Source: Lachnospiraceae bacterium
Lineage (GTDB): Bacteria; Bacillota; Clostridia; Lachnospirales; Lachnospiraceae
Reading direction: 5' to 3'
NCBI GenBank assembly: GCA_017514845.1
Contig: JAFWIM010000131.1
Coordinates: 1-64,000 of the forward strand
DNA length: 64,000 nt
Part shown: one piece after another, positions 16,794-25,737 of the stretch
How the letters are laid out: every line of letters starts with the position of its first letter
How positions within the stretch are numbered: position 1 is the first letter of the stretch
Position numbers and translations under genes: made by a program
Notes under the pieces: generated by a model
The model's database searches: none
What the model was told of the DNA's origin: nothing
Seen by the model: the letters and a program-made list of their open reading frames with translations, nothing else

Positions 16794-17893
16794 GATATTT
16801 ATATGTTTGCGCTACACCTTATCAATTGCTTAACATTTTAAATATGCATATGAATGCTATATTATATCGAGATGATAAACATGTGCACACAACGCTTTGT
16901 ATTATTGATATTTTTCCTAAAACCTCTGATATTGCAGATAATGTGTCAAAACTCAACATATTTAATGAAGTATATGTCATACCTGAAGAAGACAGGAAAA
17001 GTCAGAAGAATGGCTATCGCAAGTATTTTTCATTAGCATATGATGTTTTATTCCCAGGCCGTTTAATTAAACAACAATTTGGCACAGAAAGATACAACCA
17101 ACTAGTACACGGCTATGATGCTATTATTGCCAGTGTCTTTTCACATACAATTGCAGCCTTAAGAACTGTAAATAGACATGCAAAATTATATATGATCGAT
17201 GATGGCATAGGGAGCTATTTTGGAAATAGTATCAAGACCATGCGTTCTAATGATTATTTAAGGTTACTTCGACTAAGGAACAGAGGCATTAATATCGCAA
17301 AAGTTGATGCTTTGTATTTAACTCAAATTGAGTTTTCAACCAGTACATTATCTGATAATGTAATTCAGCTACCTTATATTTCTGATACTATAATAATGAC
17401 TGCAAAAAGAATCTTTCTGCATCAAAGTGCTGAAGAATTATATAACAAACAGATAATATGGCTAACCCAACCCATACGGACTCCAGCATTAAATAAGGTA
17501 TCAAATCAAATTTCCCAGATGCTGTTATCACATAAATCAAGTGTTGTTGTAAGACCACATCCGCGTGAGAAAAATCGTGATAACTATGTTTTATATGACA
17601 TTGATAAAAGCAATAACATGTGGGAATTGATGATTAGCGATCTTCAAATTGATACAAAACTATTAATCTCATATCATTCTACAGCTCTTTTTTCTCCGAA
17701 ATTATTATATGACAAAGAGCCATATTTAATTTTTGCATATAAGCTTTTAAATCTATCTTATAATGAGATGTTGGAAGAAATCATTTGTAAACTTAGAGAT
17801 ATTTACAAAAATAAAGATCGTATATGTGTACCTGATTCCTTTGAAGAGATGGAAAGTTTTATTGATAAATATATCAAGAAAGAATTAGACTAA
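16790..17893 (+). CDS. GT52-like glycosyltransferase, probable nonulosonate (sialyltransferase-type) transferase
   Basis: This 367-residue protein begins RYLYVCATPYQLLNILNMHM, the typical opening of GT52 enzymes (lipooligosaccharide sialyltransferases). It also has YMIDDGIGSYFG (about residue 131) and VVVRPHPREKNRD (about 254), the His-Pro motif expected to bind the CMP donor. Because the locus encodes CMP-legionaminate synthesis, I infer that this enzyme transfers the nonulosonic acid. The start is TTG (16790-16792) with AGGAGGAGAT just before it, and it overlaps the Wzy stop by 4 bases. Other CMP- or polyol-phosphate transferase activities cannot be excluded. Confidence 0.72.
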   Translation: MRYLYVCATPYQLLNILNMHMNAILYRDDKHVHTTLCIIDIFPKTSDIADNVSKLNIFNEVYVIPEEDRKSQKNGYRKYFSLAYDVLFPGRLIKQQFGTERYNQLVHGYDAIIASVFSHTIAALRTVNRHAKLYMIDDGIGSYFGNSIKTMRSNDYLRLLRLRNRGINIAKVDALYLTQIEFSTSTLSDNVIQLPYISDTIIMTAKRIFLHQSAEELYNKQIIWLTQPIRTPALNKVSNQISQMLLSHKSSVVVRPHPREKNRDNYVLYDIDKSNNMWELMISDLQIDTKLLISYHSTALFSPKLLYDKEPYLIFAYKLLNLSYNEMLEEIICKLRDIYKNKDRICVPDSFEEMESFIDKYIKKELD

Positions 17894-17911
17894 ATATAAT
17901 CCGGAGGAAGT

Positions 17912-19318
17912 ATGGATAATAACGCAAAAGCTTTAAAATCAGGCTTTTGGTATATACTTGCCAATATGCTTGTGCGAGCAATGTCATTTATTACTACGCC
18001 AATATTCTCCAGACTGTTAACTAAAAACGAGTATGGTGAATATAGTAATTTCTTATCTTGGACAAGTATAGCCGTAATCGTTATAACTATGCGCATGGAA
18101 TCAAGTCTAATAAGTGCCAGATTCGATTATAAAGAGGGACTAAACCAATATATTTTTTCTGCTCTCGGATTAACAACTACAATAGTTGCAGCATGGACGA
18201 TAGTGATTACGTTATTCTCGAGTTATTTTGCGGGATTAACAGGTATCGGATTAACATACATTTATTTAATGCTTTTATACTGTTTATTCTATGCTGTAAT
18301 ACTTTTTTATCAGGTAAATGAACGCTACCACTATAAATACAAAGTTTCTGTTCTTATCTCTTTAATTATTTCAATTGGTGGCACTGTTTTTTCGATAATT
18401 CTTGTGCTCTTAATGAGTGATAAGTTTTCGGCTCGTGCTTTAGGTCACGTACTGCCAACAGCTTTGATCGGGCTTTTTTTATTAATGCTTATTATTAAGC
18501 GTGGCAAAAAAATTGATATAACTGTTTGGCCTTATATCTTAAAGGTATGTATACCATATATCCCGCATCTATTATCTTTGCAAGTATTGAATTCTGTAGA
18601 TAGGATAATGATAACAAAAATATGTGGTGCGGCTGATAATGCTATGTACACCATTGCTTACTCTTGTGGACATATAGTTACTTTATTGCTGACATCAATG
18701 AATATGGCATTTTCTCCTTGGCTTGGGGATAAATTGCATGATCATGCTCATAAAGAAATACAAAAAGTATCTTTATTTTACATGCTTTTGTTTTGCATAT
18801 TTGCGTTAGGTATGATGCTCTTAGCTCCGGAACTCCTCTTGATAATGGGAGGGAAGAAGTATCTGGAAGCCAAGTACGTGATGACACCTGTAGCTATGGG
18901 ATGTGTTTGTCAGTTTATGTATACTCTCTATGTAAATATTGAACAGTATAAGAAAAAGACTGTTGGCATGGCAATTGCCAGTGTCACAGCCGCTCTAATT
19001 AATTATGCACTAAACGCATTATTCATCCCAAAATATGGTTATATTGCCGCTGCATATACAACACTTTTCGGCTATCTGGTGCTTTTTATTATTCATATGC
19101 TGATTGTAAAAAGTTTAGGTTATGGAGATGTGTATAATACCAAAGCCATTTTACTTATCTTGAGTGTAATGCTTGCTCTTACCATCGGAATCAGCTTTTT
19201 ATATAAGTTTAGTGTACTTCGTTATATTATAGTATGTATATATATACTAATTTTATGCATTATAGCATGGTTCAATAAATCACTTTTGATTAATTTAATA
19301 AAAAAAATAATTAAATAA
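17912..19318 (+). CDS. wzx: Polysaccharide repeat-unit flippase (Wzx, MATE-like/MOP superfamily)
   Basis: This is a 468-residue membrane protein with about 14 hydrophobic segments. It begins with the usual conserved region SGFWYILANMLVRAMSFITT followed by PIFSRLLTKNEYGEYS. This N-terminal pattern (helix, then a loop with TP.FSRLL....YG) is characteristic of Wzx proteins. It flips undecaprenyl-linked repeat units across the membrane before Wzy polymerisation. GGAGGAAGT precedes the start, 18 bases after the upstream gene. The assignment is firm at family level; substrate range is unknown. Confidence 0.92.
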   Translation: MDNNAKALKSGFWYILANMLVRAMSFITTPIFSRLLTKNEYGEYSNFLSWTSIAVIVITMRMESSLISARFDYKEGLNQYIFSALGLTTTIVAAWTIVITLFSSYFAGLTGIGLTYIYLMLLYCLFYAVILFYQVNERYHYKYKVSVLISLIISIGGTVFSIILVLLMSDKFSARALGHVLPTALIGLFLLMLIIKRGKKIDITVWPYILKVCIPYIPHLLSLQVLNSVDRIMITKICGAADNAMYTIAYSCGHIVTLLLTSMNMAFSPWLGDKLHDHAHKEIQKVSLFYMLLFCIFALGMMLLAPELLLIMGGKKYLEAKYVMTPVAMGCVCQFMYTLYVNIEQYKKKTVGMAIASVTAALINYALNALFIPKYGYIAAAYTTLFGYLVLFIIHMLIVKSLGYGDVYNTKAILLILSVMLALTIGISFLYKFSVLRYIIVCIYILILCIIAWFNKSLLINLIKKIIK

Positions 19319-19363
19319 TACCATATAAGTATTCTCTTACAACTATGCAATTAAGGAGGTAAG

Positions 19364-20572
19364 ATGTTTAATCTTAATAAGTTTATAGCTGAAAATGTAG
19401 TATTAAGACCACATAGTATGTTTTATCCCGATATTGAACAAAACAGAGCTGCCTTATCAGAAAAGATTTCCGGTAAAAGTGCTTTAGTTATTGGTGGCGC
19501 CGGTTCAATTGGTTCTTCTTTCATCAAAGCAATTCTACCGTTCAGACCTGCAGCTCTTGTCGTTGTAGATACAAACGAAAATGCTTTAGCGGAACTGACA
19601 AGAGACTTGCGTTCGACCAAAGGTATGTATGTCCCTGAAGACTTCATTCCTTATCCCATGGATTTTGCTTCGCCGGTTTTTGAGAAAATGTTCATAAATC
19701 ATAACGGTTTTGATATCGTTGCAAATTTTTCGGCACATAAACATGTCAGATCCGAAAAGGATATCTATTCTGTAGAAGCTTTACTGCAGAATAATGTTCT
19801 GCACGCAAAGATATTATTAGATTTATTATCAAAATATCCACCAGAAGAATACTTCTGCGTTTCAACTGACAAGGCTGCTAATCCAGTTAATATTATGGGA
19901 GCCTCCAAGCGAATTATGGAGGATGTCATTTTTAGCTATTCAGACAGATTCCCAGTCAAAACTGCACGCTTTGCAAATGTCGCCTTTTCAAATGGATCTT
20001 TACCAGCCGGGTTTCTTGCAAGAATACAAAAGCTTCAACCATTATCTGCACCTTCAGATGTAAAACGATATTTTGTAAGTCCGGAAGAATCCGGTCAAAT
20101 ATGTCTGCTTTCCTGTATCTTAGGAGACAATAGAGCAATTTTCTTCCCTAAGCTGGACGAAGCTCAAATGATGACATTTGATGCCATAGGAACTGCCTTA
20201 CTCAAAGCTCATGGCTATGAGGTTTTGGAATGCAGTACAGATGCTGAAGCAATCGAAAAAGCAGAAGCATTAAAAAACGGAAGTAACGTTTATCCCGTTC
20301 ATTATTCAGTTTCAGATACTTCTGGTGAAAAAGCATTTGAAGAATTTGTAACAGATACTGAAAAAGCTGATATGAATATCTTTTCTTCATTAGGTGTTAT
20401 AACAGATAAAAAAATACCGGATCAAAGAAAGGTAGCCAAACTTTACACGAATCTTAGCGCGGTATTTAATAAAGACAAAACAACAAAAGAAGAGGTAGTT
20501 GCAATATTGCAGGACTATCTGCCTAATTTCAAGCATATAGAGACGGGAAAGTCATTGGACAGCAAAATGTAA
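19364..20572 (+). CDS. legB: Nucleotide-HexNAc 4,6-dehydratase of the legionaminic acid pathway (LegB-like)
   Basis: This 402-residue cytoplasmic SDR has a GGAGSIGSS nucleotide loop (about residues 44-52), FSAHKHVRSEKD (about 125) and the catalytic VSTDKAANPVNIMGASKR (about 167), where Met/Lys replace the usual Tyr/Lys as in PseB, LegB and FlaA1. It would make the 4-keto-6-deoxy intermediate. Unlike the dehydratase at 4430 it has no membrane part. It starts the run legB-legC-ptmE-legF-legI-legG, the order seen in nonulosonate loci. Because a PtmE-type guanylyltransferase is present, the substrate is probably GDP-GlcNAc rather than UDP-GlcNAc. AAGGAGGTAAG precedes the ATG. Confidence 0.82.
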   Translation: MFNLNKFIAENVVLRPHSMFYPDIEQNRAALSEKISGKSALVIGGAGSIGSSFIKAILPFRPAALVVVDTNENALAELTRDLRSTKGMYVPEDFIPYPMDFASPVFEKMFINHNGFDIVANFSAHKHVRSEKDIYSVEALLQNNVLHAKILLDLLSKYPPEEYFCVSTDKAANPVNIMGASKRIMEDVIFSYSDRFPVKTARFANVAFSNGSLPAGFLARIQKLQPLSAPSDVKRYFVSPEESGQICLLSCILGDNRAIFFPKLDEAQMMTFDAIGTALLKAHGYEVLECSTDAEAIEKAEALKNGSNVYPVHYSVSDTSGEKAFEEFVTDTEKADMNIFSSLGVITDKKIPDQRKVAKLYTNLSAVFNKDKTTKEEVVAILQDYLPNFKHIETGKSLDSKM

Positions 20573-20609
20573 TGCCATTGTATGATATTTATCCATGAGA
20601 GGAGACGTA

Positions 20610-21788
20610 ATGGGCAGATTTATTCCTTTATCCATCCCGAATTTTGAAGGGAATGAAAAGAAATACGTAGACGATGCACTTGATCAAGGCTGGGTATCTA
20701 CTGGCGGCGCGTATATATCAAAATTAGAACAGGAAATGGCACATTTCCTTCATGTTGATAATGTGGCAGCTTGCCAAAGTGGTACGTCGGCTCTTCACCT
20801 TTCTTTAGTTGAGGCTGGCGTAAGACCTAATGACATTGTACTTGTCCCTCCTTTGACTTTTATTGCGGCCGTAAATCCTGTTAAATATCAGTTTGCAACG
20901 CCTGTGTTTATCGACTGTGACGACAGTTTTTGCATGGATCCGATTAAGTTAAGATCGTTCTGTGAAGATGAATGTACATGGGATGGATCATTCTTAAGAC
21001 ACAATGGCTCTATCATTAAGGCTATTATTGTCGTTCATGTATTTGGAAATATGGCAGACATGGAGTCAATAATGGATATTGCTATGTTGTATAACTTGAA
21101 AGTAATCGAAGATGCTACAGAAGCGCTCGGATCATATTATACAAATGGCAGATATGAAGGAAAGTATGCTGGAACTATCGGTCATTTTGGCTGCTACAGT
21201 TTTAACGGAAATAAAATTATAACTACAGGCGGTGGTGGGGCTGTTACTGCTAATAATCCAGAAGTTGTCGACCATATACGTTTTCTTTCTACACAGGCTA
21301 AGACCGATCCGCATTATTATATTCATGATGAAATCGGATATAACTATAGGATGACGAATCTTCAGGCTGCGCTTGGTGTAGCTCAAATGGAGGAACTTCC
21401 AGAATTTATACGACGGAAAAATCAGAATTATCAGACATACAAGTATTTATTCGAAGGCTTTAAATATGCCAGATTAGTACCATTTAGATCAAACATATAT
21501 TCTAATAAATGGTTCTATTCACTTGAAGTAAACCGATCATATATATCAGCCTCCATGAAAGAAATCATTATAGCTCTTCAGGAGAAGGGTATACAGACCA
21601 GAGCCATTTGGGGATTAATTAACGAACAGAAACCATATCAAGGCGAAGAAACATATAAATTGGAAAAAGCGCCTTATTATGCCGCACGTATTCTTAATAT
21701 TCCTTCTTCGACACAAATAACAGAAGAGGAAATAAAGTATGTGGCAGAACAGATAATGCTATTGTTTAGGAGCCTGGCAAATGGATAA
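20610..21788 (+). CDS. legC: Aminotransferase of the legionaminic acid pathway (LegC-like, DegT family)
   Basis: This is a 392-residue PLP aminotransferase. Marks are GWVSTGGAYISKLEQEMA (start of the fold), CQSGTSALHLSL (phosphate site), VIEDATEALGS (Asp) and FNGNKIITTGGGGA (PLP lysine, about residue 202). LegC adds a 4-amino group to the 4-keto sugar made by LegB. An ATG at 20595 precedes it in frame, but AGAGGAG at 20598-20604 places the ribosome on ATG 20610. The stop overlaps the next gene by 8 bases. It is clearly related to the aminotransferase at 6527 but shorter, lacking that protein's insertion of about 30 residues near the C-terminus. Confidence 0.85.
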   Translation: MGRFIPLSIPNFEGNEKKYVDDALDQGWVSTGGAYISKLEQEMAHFLHVDNVAACQSGTSALHLSLVEAGVRPNDIVLVPPLTFIAAVNPVKYQFATPVFIDCDDSFCMDPIKLRSFCEDECTWDGSFLRHNGSIIKAIIVVHVFGNMADMESIMDIAMLYNLKVIEDATEALGSYYTNGRYEGKYAGTIGHFGCYSFNGNKIITTGGGGAVTANNPEVVDHIRFLSTQAKTDPHYYIHDEIGYNYRMTNLQAALGVAQMEELPEFIRRKNQNYQTYKYLFEGFKYARLVPFRSNIYSNKWFYSLEVNRSYISASMKEIIIALQEKGIQTRAIWGLINEQKPYQGEETYKLEKAPYYAARILNIPSSTQITEEEIKYVAEQIMLLFRSLANG

Positions 21789-22827
21789 TATTAAAGCATT
21801 CCTAGGAAAACCAAATCTTACGCTATCTGAAGCAATGCAACTGATTGATAAAAATGCATGTGGAATTCTATTCTTAGTCGATAATAATGGCAAACTAATT
21901 GGGTGCTTGACCGATGGCGATGTCAGACGTTTTCTTCTGAAAGGAGGTAAAATGTCAGCAATGGCAATGGAAGCCGCAAATAAAAAACCACGATTTGCCA
22001 ATACAATCGATGAAGCTAAAATGCTATATCATAAAAAGAATTATATAGTTATTCCTGTTGTTGACGAAGACGGGACAATAATTGATCTCTACAGCGGTAG
22101 TCCGGGAATTCAAAAAAGGCGAAGAGAACCACTTCATATTCCTGTCGTTATTAATGCAGGTGGAAGAGGCACTAGGCTTGATCCATATACACGAGTATTG
22201 CCAAAACCCCTTATCCCGGTGGGCGACATCCCTATTATTGAGCTGATCATGCAAGAATATCAATCATATAGCTGCGATGAATTTCATATTATTGTGAACT
22301 ATAAAAAGGATTTGATGAAAGCATACTTTGCAGATAGCGAGCGAAACTATAATATCACCTGGTATGATGAAGAAAAACCACTTGGAACCGGAGGCGGTCT
22401 TAGTTTATTACGCGGAAGGTTTAATGATACATTTTTCTTTGCCAATTGTGATGCACTTTTAACTGCAAATTATGAAAGCATGCTTAAATTTCATAAAGAC
22501 AATGGTAACGCTATAACAATGATATGCGCATATAAAAATATAAACATTCCTTATGGTGTTGTTGAAATGGGAGCCAATGGCGTTATTATGAATATGCGAG
22601 AAAAACCTCTCATTTCTTTTTTAACGAATACCGGAATATATATAGTAGAACCAGAAGTAATTAATGATATTGAGGATGATACCCCCATTGGGTTTCCTGA
22701 CATAATTGAACATCAAAGGCACAAAGGCCAAAAAGTAGCTGTTTTTCCCGTTAGTGAAAATGATTGGATGGATATGGGGCAAATATCTGAACTGGAGAAA
22801 ATGAGAATAAAACTTTATGGTGAGTAA
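21781..22827 (+). CDS. ptmE: CBS-domain nucleotidyltransferase, glucosamine-1-P guanylyltransferase type (PtmE-like)
   Basis: This 348-residue two-part protein has a CBS pair at residues 1-115 (GCLTDGDVRRFLL is typical) and a sugar-nucleotidyltransferase domain from about 120 with VVINAGGRGTRLDPYT, LPKPLIPVGDIP and the metal-site FANCDALL. The CBS-plus-nucleotidyltransferase form is the hallmark of PtmE (Cj1329 in Campylobacter), which makes GDP-glucosamine for legionaminic acid. So the GDP-linked route is the likely one here. Its substrate GlcN-1-P would come from GlmM, encoded at 42.5 kb. It overlaps legC and is followed closely by legF, which supports one transcription unit. Confidence 0.82.
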   Translation: MDNIKAFLGKPNLTLSEAMQLIDKNACGILFLVDNNGKLIGCLTDGDVRRFLLKGGKMSAMAMEAANKKPRFANTIDEAKMLYHKKNYIVIPVVDEDGTIIDLYSGSPGIQKRRREPLHIPVVINAGGRGTRLDPYTRVLPKPLIPVGDIPIIELIMQEYQSYSCDEFHIIVNYKKDLMKAYFADSERNYNITWYDEEKPLGTGGGLSLLRGRFNDTFFFANCDALLTANYESMLKFHKDNGNAITMICAYKNINIPYGVVEMGANGVIMNMREKPLISFLTNTGIYIVEPEVINDIEDDTPIGFPDIIEHQRHKGQKVAVFPVSENDWMDMGQISELEKMRIKLYGE

Positions 22828-22840
22828 AGTGGGGGAAAAC

Positions 22841-23542
22841 ATGAGTGAAGAAAAAAACATTGCAATAATAACAGCACGTTCAGGTTCTAAAGGACTTCCT
22901 GATAAAAACATAAAGCCTCTTATGGGAATTCCTCTTATGGCATATTCTATTTTAGCGGCGCAGAAAAGCAACTGTTTCCAGAAAATATTTGTATCTACAG
23001 ATTCAGAAAAATATGCAGAAATAGCGGAACAGTTTGGAGCAGATGCCTCTTTTCTTCGTTCACCAGAGACTTCATCAGACACAGCCGGTTCGTGGGATGT
23101 GATTCGAGAAGTAATAAAAGAATTTGAAAAAAGAGGTAAAACCTTCGAACGAATTATGCTTCTTCAGCCTACTTCTCCGTTAAGAACAGCTTCAGATATC
23201 AGAATGAGTTTTCAATTAATGGAAGAAAAAGATGCTAACTCAATTGTCAGTGTTACCGCAACGGATCATTCTCCTCTTTGGTGTAACACACTTCCTGATG
23301 ATCTTTCTATGGAATTTTTTAGGAATGAACAGTATTGCGATTGTCCAAGACAGTTTTTGCCTAAGTATTATCGAGTTAATGGTGCGATATACCTTGTTAC
23401 CAGAGATGAGCTGTACGTTGAGAGGATGCTGAGAAAGAAAAGCTATGCCTATATTATGCCTCAAGAAAGAAGTATTGATATAGATACAGAATTTGATTTT
23501 GCACTTGCTGAACTTATTATGTCTAAGACAGATAATAAATAA
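22841..23542 (+). CDS. legF: CMP-nonulosonate cytidylyltransferase (LegF/NeuA-like)
   Basis: This is a 233-residue nucleotidyltransferase with IAIITARSGSKGLPDKNIK (the CTP-binding opening), VSTDSEKYAEIAEQFGAD, and LLQPTSPLRTASDI, the usual NeuA motifs. It activates the finished sugar as CMP-legionaminate for the transferase at 16790. The upstream ATG at 22817 overlaps ptmE, but GGGGGA at 22831-22836 fits ATG 22841. Between legitimate alternatives (NeuA, PseF, LegF), the neighbours with a CBS-type ptmE and a LegC favour LegF. Confidence 0.85.
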   Translation: MSEEKNIAIITARSGSKGLPDKNIKPLMGIPLMAYSILAAQKSNCFQKIFVSTDSEKYAEIAEQFGADASFLRSPETSSDTAGSWDVIREVIKEFEKRGKTFERIMLLQPTSPLRTASDIRMSFQLMEEKDANSIVSVTATDHSPLWCNTLPDDLSMEFFRNEQYCDCPRQFLPKYYRVNGAIYLVTRDELYVERMLRKKSYAYIMPQERSIDIDTEFDFALAELIMSKTDNK

Positions 23543-23562
23543 CTGGATGGAGGTACATGTCG

Positions 23563-24561
23563 ATGAGTCTACAGAAGACACTTATCATTGCAGAAGCAGG
23601 TGTCAACCACAATGGGGATATGGACACTGCAATCAAAATGATTGATGTTGCAAAAGATGCTGGAGTTGATATTATTAAATTTCAAACATCGATTACTTCT
23701 ACTTCCAAGTATTCAGAAAAGGCTAAGTACCAAAAGGAAACGACCGGAGATGAAGGCTCAGGGCTTGATATGATCAAGAAACTACGTTTTTCATTCGATC
23801 AGCATAGAGAACTCAAACAGTATTGTGATAGTATTGGCATTCATTATTTGTCTACTCCTTTTGATTTCGAAAGCATTCAATTTTTAGAGAGCCTTGGGTG
23901 CGAGTTTTGGAAAGTGCCATCCGGAGAGATTGTAAATATTCCGTACTTAAGAAGAATTGGGAAAACCGGCAAAGATATCATCATGTCAACAGGAATTGGA
24001 ACTATAGAAGAGATACAGACAGCAATTGATATCCTTAAGGAAAACGGAGCCGGAAAAATATCCTTACTTCAGTGTACAACTGAATATCCTACACCATACG
24101 AAGATGTTAATCTTAGGGCTATGAATACATTGAATAAACGCTTTGGCGTTGATGTAGGCCTGTCTGATCATTCTATGGGAATTGAAGTGCCTATAGCAGC
24201 TGTTGCAATGGGGGCGAAGATCATTGAGAAACACTTTACCCTTAGCCGAGAATTACCTGGTCCAGATCAAAAAGCTAGCATAGAACCAGATGAGTTGAAA
24301 TTGATGGTCAATGCAATCCGACATATTGAACTAGCTCTTGGAGATGGTATAAAAGAACCTCATAAGGGTGAAATAGAAAATCGTCACGTTTCCAGGAAAA
24401 GTATAGTAGCAAGTCGTGATATAAAAAAGGGTGAAATTTTCACAGAAGATAATATTGTTCCGAGACACGCGGGCAAAGGCATTTCTCCGGCTCTATGGGA
24501 TGAAGTGATAGGAAAAGCAGCTATCAGAGACTTTATTGAAGATGAGATGATAGAATTATGA
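23563..24561 (+). CDS. legI: N-acetylneuraminate/legionaminate synthase (NeuB/LegI)
   Basis: This is a 332-residue PEP-dependent condensing enzyme with an N-terminal TIM barrel (IIAEAGVNHNGDMDTA, KFQTSIT, KVPSGEIVN, LLQCTTEYPT, GLSDHSMGIE, KHFTLSRELPGPDQ) and a C-terminal antifreeze-like SAF domain (SIVASRDIKKGEIFTEDNI, about residues 280-300). It joins PEP to a 2,4-diamino-hexose, giving the nine-carbon acid. ATG 23557 and 23563 are both possible; GGAGG at 23549-23553 is better placed for the second. Its last codons overlap the next start. The family is certain; legionaminate rather than sialate is inferred from its neighbours. Confidence 0.9.
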   Translation: MSLQKTLIIAEAGVNHNGDMDTAIKMIDVAKDAGVDIIKFQTSITSTSKYSEKAKYQKETTGDEGSGLDMIKKLRFSFDQHRELKQYCDSIGIHYLSTPFDFESIQFLESLGCEFWKVPSGEIVNIPYLRRIGKTGKDIIMSTGIGTIEEIQTAIDILKENGAGKISLLQCTTEYPTPYEDVNLRAMNTLNKRFGVDVGLSDHSMGIEVPIAAVAMGAKIIEKHFTLSRELPGPDQKASIEPDELKLMVNAIRHIELALGDGIKEPHKGEIENRHVSRKSIVASRDIKKGEIFTEDNIVPRHAGKGISPALWDEVIGKAAIRDFIEDEMIEL

Positions 24562-25724
24562 TCAAAATGGATGTATTAACAACAACAAGAGCTGAATATG
24601 GATTAATGCGGCCTCTGATAAGAAGGTTGATGAACGATGCAGATATTCGAATGAGACTTCTTGTTACAGGCACTCATCTGGATCAGAGATTCGGATTAAC
24701 ATATCGCGAAATTGAAGATGATAATATACCAATTTATAAAAAAATCGAAATACTAAGTCATAGTGAAGGTGCGTTATTTGTATCAGAGACGATGGCTAAT
24801 GCCCTACGATTGTTTACTTCATATTTTATAAGTGAACAGCCGGATTTTTTATTAGTCGATGGAGACCGATACGAAACTATGGCTATATGTCTTGCAGCTT
24901 TTAATGCAAATGTTCCTATCATTCACCTCAGTGGCGGGGCAACAACAGAAGGTGCTGCAGATGAGTTCTATAGACATGCAATAACAAAAATGGCTTTATT
25001 ACATTTTCCGACAACATCTCTTTATCGAAAGAGAGTTATCCAATTGGGAGAAAGTCCTGATAGGGTATTCACAGTAGGTTCACTTGGAATAGAAAACATA
25101 CTTTCAACAAACTTGCTTTCAAAAGAAGATTTAGAGAAGAGTATCAATTTTAAATTAGATCAACCGTACTGCTTAATAACCTTCCATCCTGTAACATTAG
25201 AAAAAATGACTCATTTAGATCAGCTTAATGAGCTTTTATCGGCATGTGACAGTATTCCCGATTTAAAATTCATATTTACGATGGCAAATGCTGATTCTGG
25301 TGGAAATGAAATCAATGCTGTTCTACTTGAATATGCTATGCGCAGAAAAGATAAGGTACTTTGTGTTAAATCACTCGGTTCATTGCGATATTTAAGTGCG
25401 ATGAAGTATTGCGAATTTGTGATGGGAAATTCTTCTAGCGGATTAATTGAAACCCCCTCATTTAAAATTCCCACAATCAACATCGGTGATCGTCAAAAAG
25501 GTAGAATCAAAGCTGAAAGCGTAATTGACTGTTATCCATCAAAAGACTGCATTTTGGAAGCTGTGACTCGAGCCAGGTCCCAGGAATTTAGAGACTTTTG
25601 CAAGCATGTGGTCAATCCAAATGGTGACGGAGACACATCAAGAAAAATAGTTGAACAAATCAAAAAGTATTGTAAATTTAATACCATAAATCTAAAAAAG
25701 AAATTTTATGATATTTCATTTTAA
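24558..25724 (+). CDS. legG: Hydrolysing nucleotide-GlcNAc 2-epimerase (NeuC/LegG)
   Basis: This 388-residue GT-B-like epimerase/hydrolase begins DVLTTTRAEYGLMRPLI and has HLSGGATTEGAADEFYRHAI (about residues 122-141) and GNSSSGLIETPSFKIPTINIGDRQKGR (about 293-319, quoted here in part), the defining motifs of NeuC-type enzymes. It removes the nucleotide while inverting C2, giving the ManNAc-type sugar that LegI uses. The start overlaps the legI stop (ATGA). Length is normal for the family. It closes the recognisable nonulosonate run; only the N-acetyltransferase step (LegH) lacks a clear gene, and the GNAT at 26723 is a candidate. Confidence 0.88.
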   Translation: MIKMDVLTTTRAEYGLMRPLIRRLMNDADIRMRLLVTGTHLDQRFGLTYREIEDDNIPIYKKIEILSHSEGALFVSETMANALRLFTSYFISEQPDFLLVDGDRYETMAICLAAFNANVPIIHLSGGATTEGAADEFYRHAITKMALLHFPTTSLYRKRVIQLGESPDRVFTVGSLGIENILSTNLLSKEDLEKSINFKLDQPYCLITFHPVTLEKMTHLDQLNELLSACDSIPDLKFIFTMANADSGGNEINAVLLEYAMRRKDKVLCVKSLGSLRYLSAMKYCEFVMGNSSSGLIETPSFKIPTINIGDRQKGRIKAESVIDCYPSKDCILEAVTRARSQEFRDFCKHVVNPNGDGDTSRKIVEQIKKYCKFNTINLKKKFYDISF

Positions 25725-25737
25725 TGAAAGGACAAAC

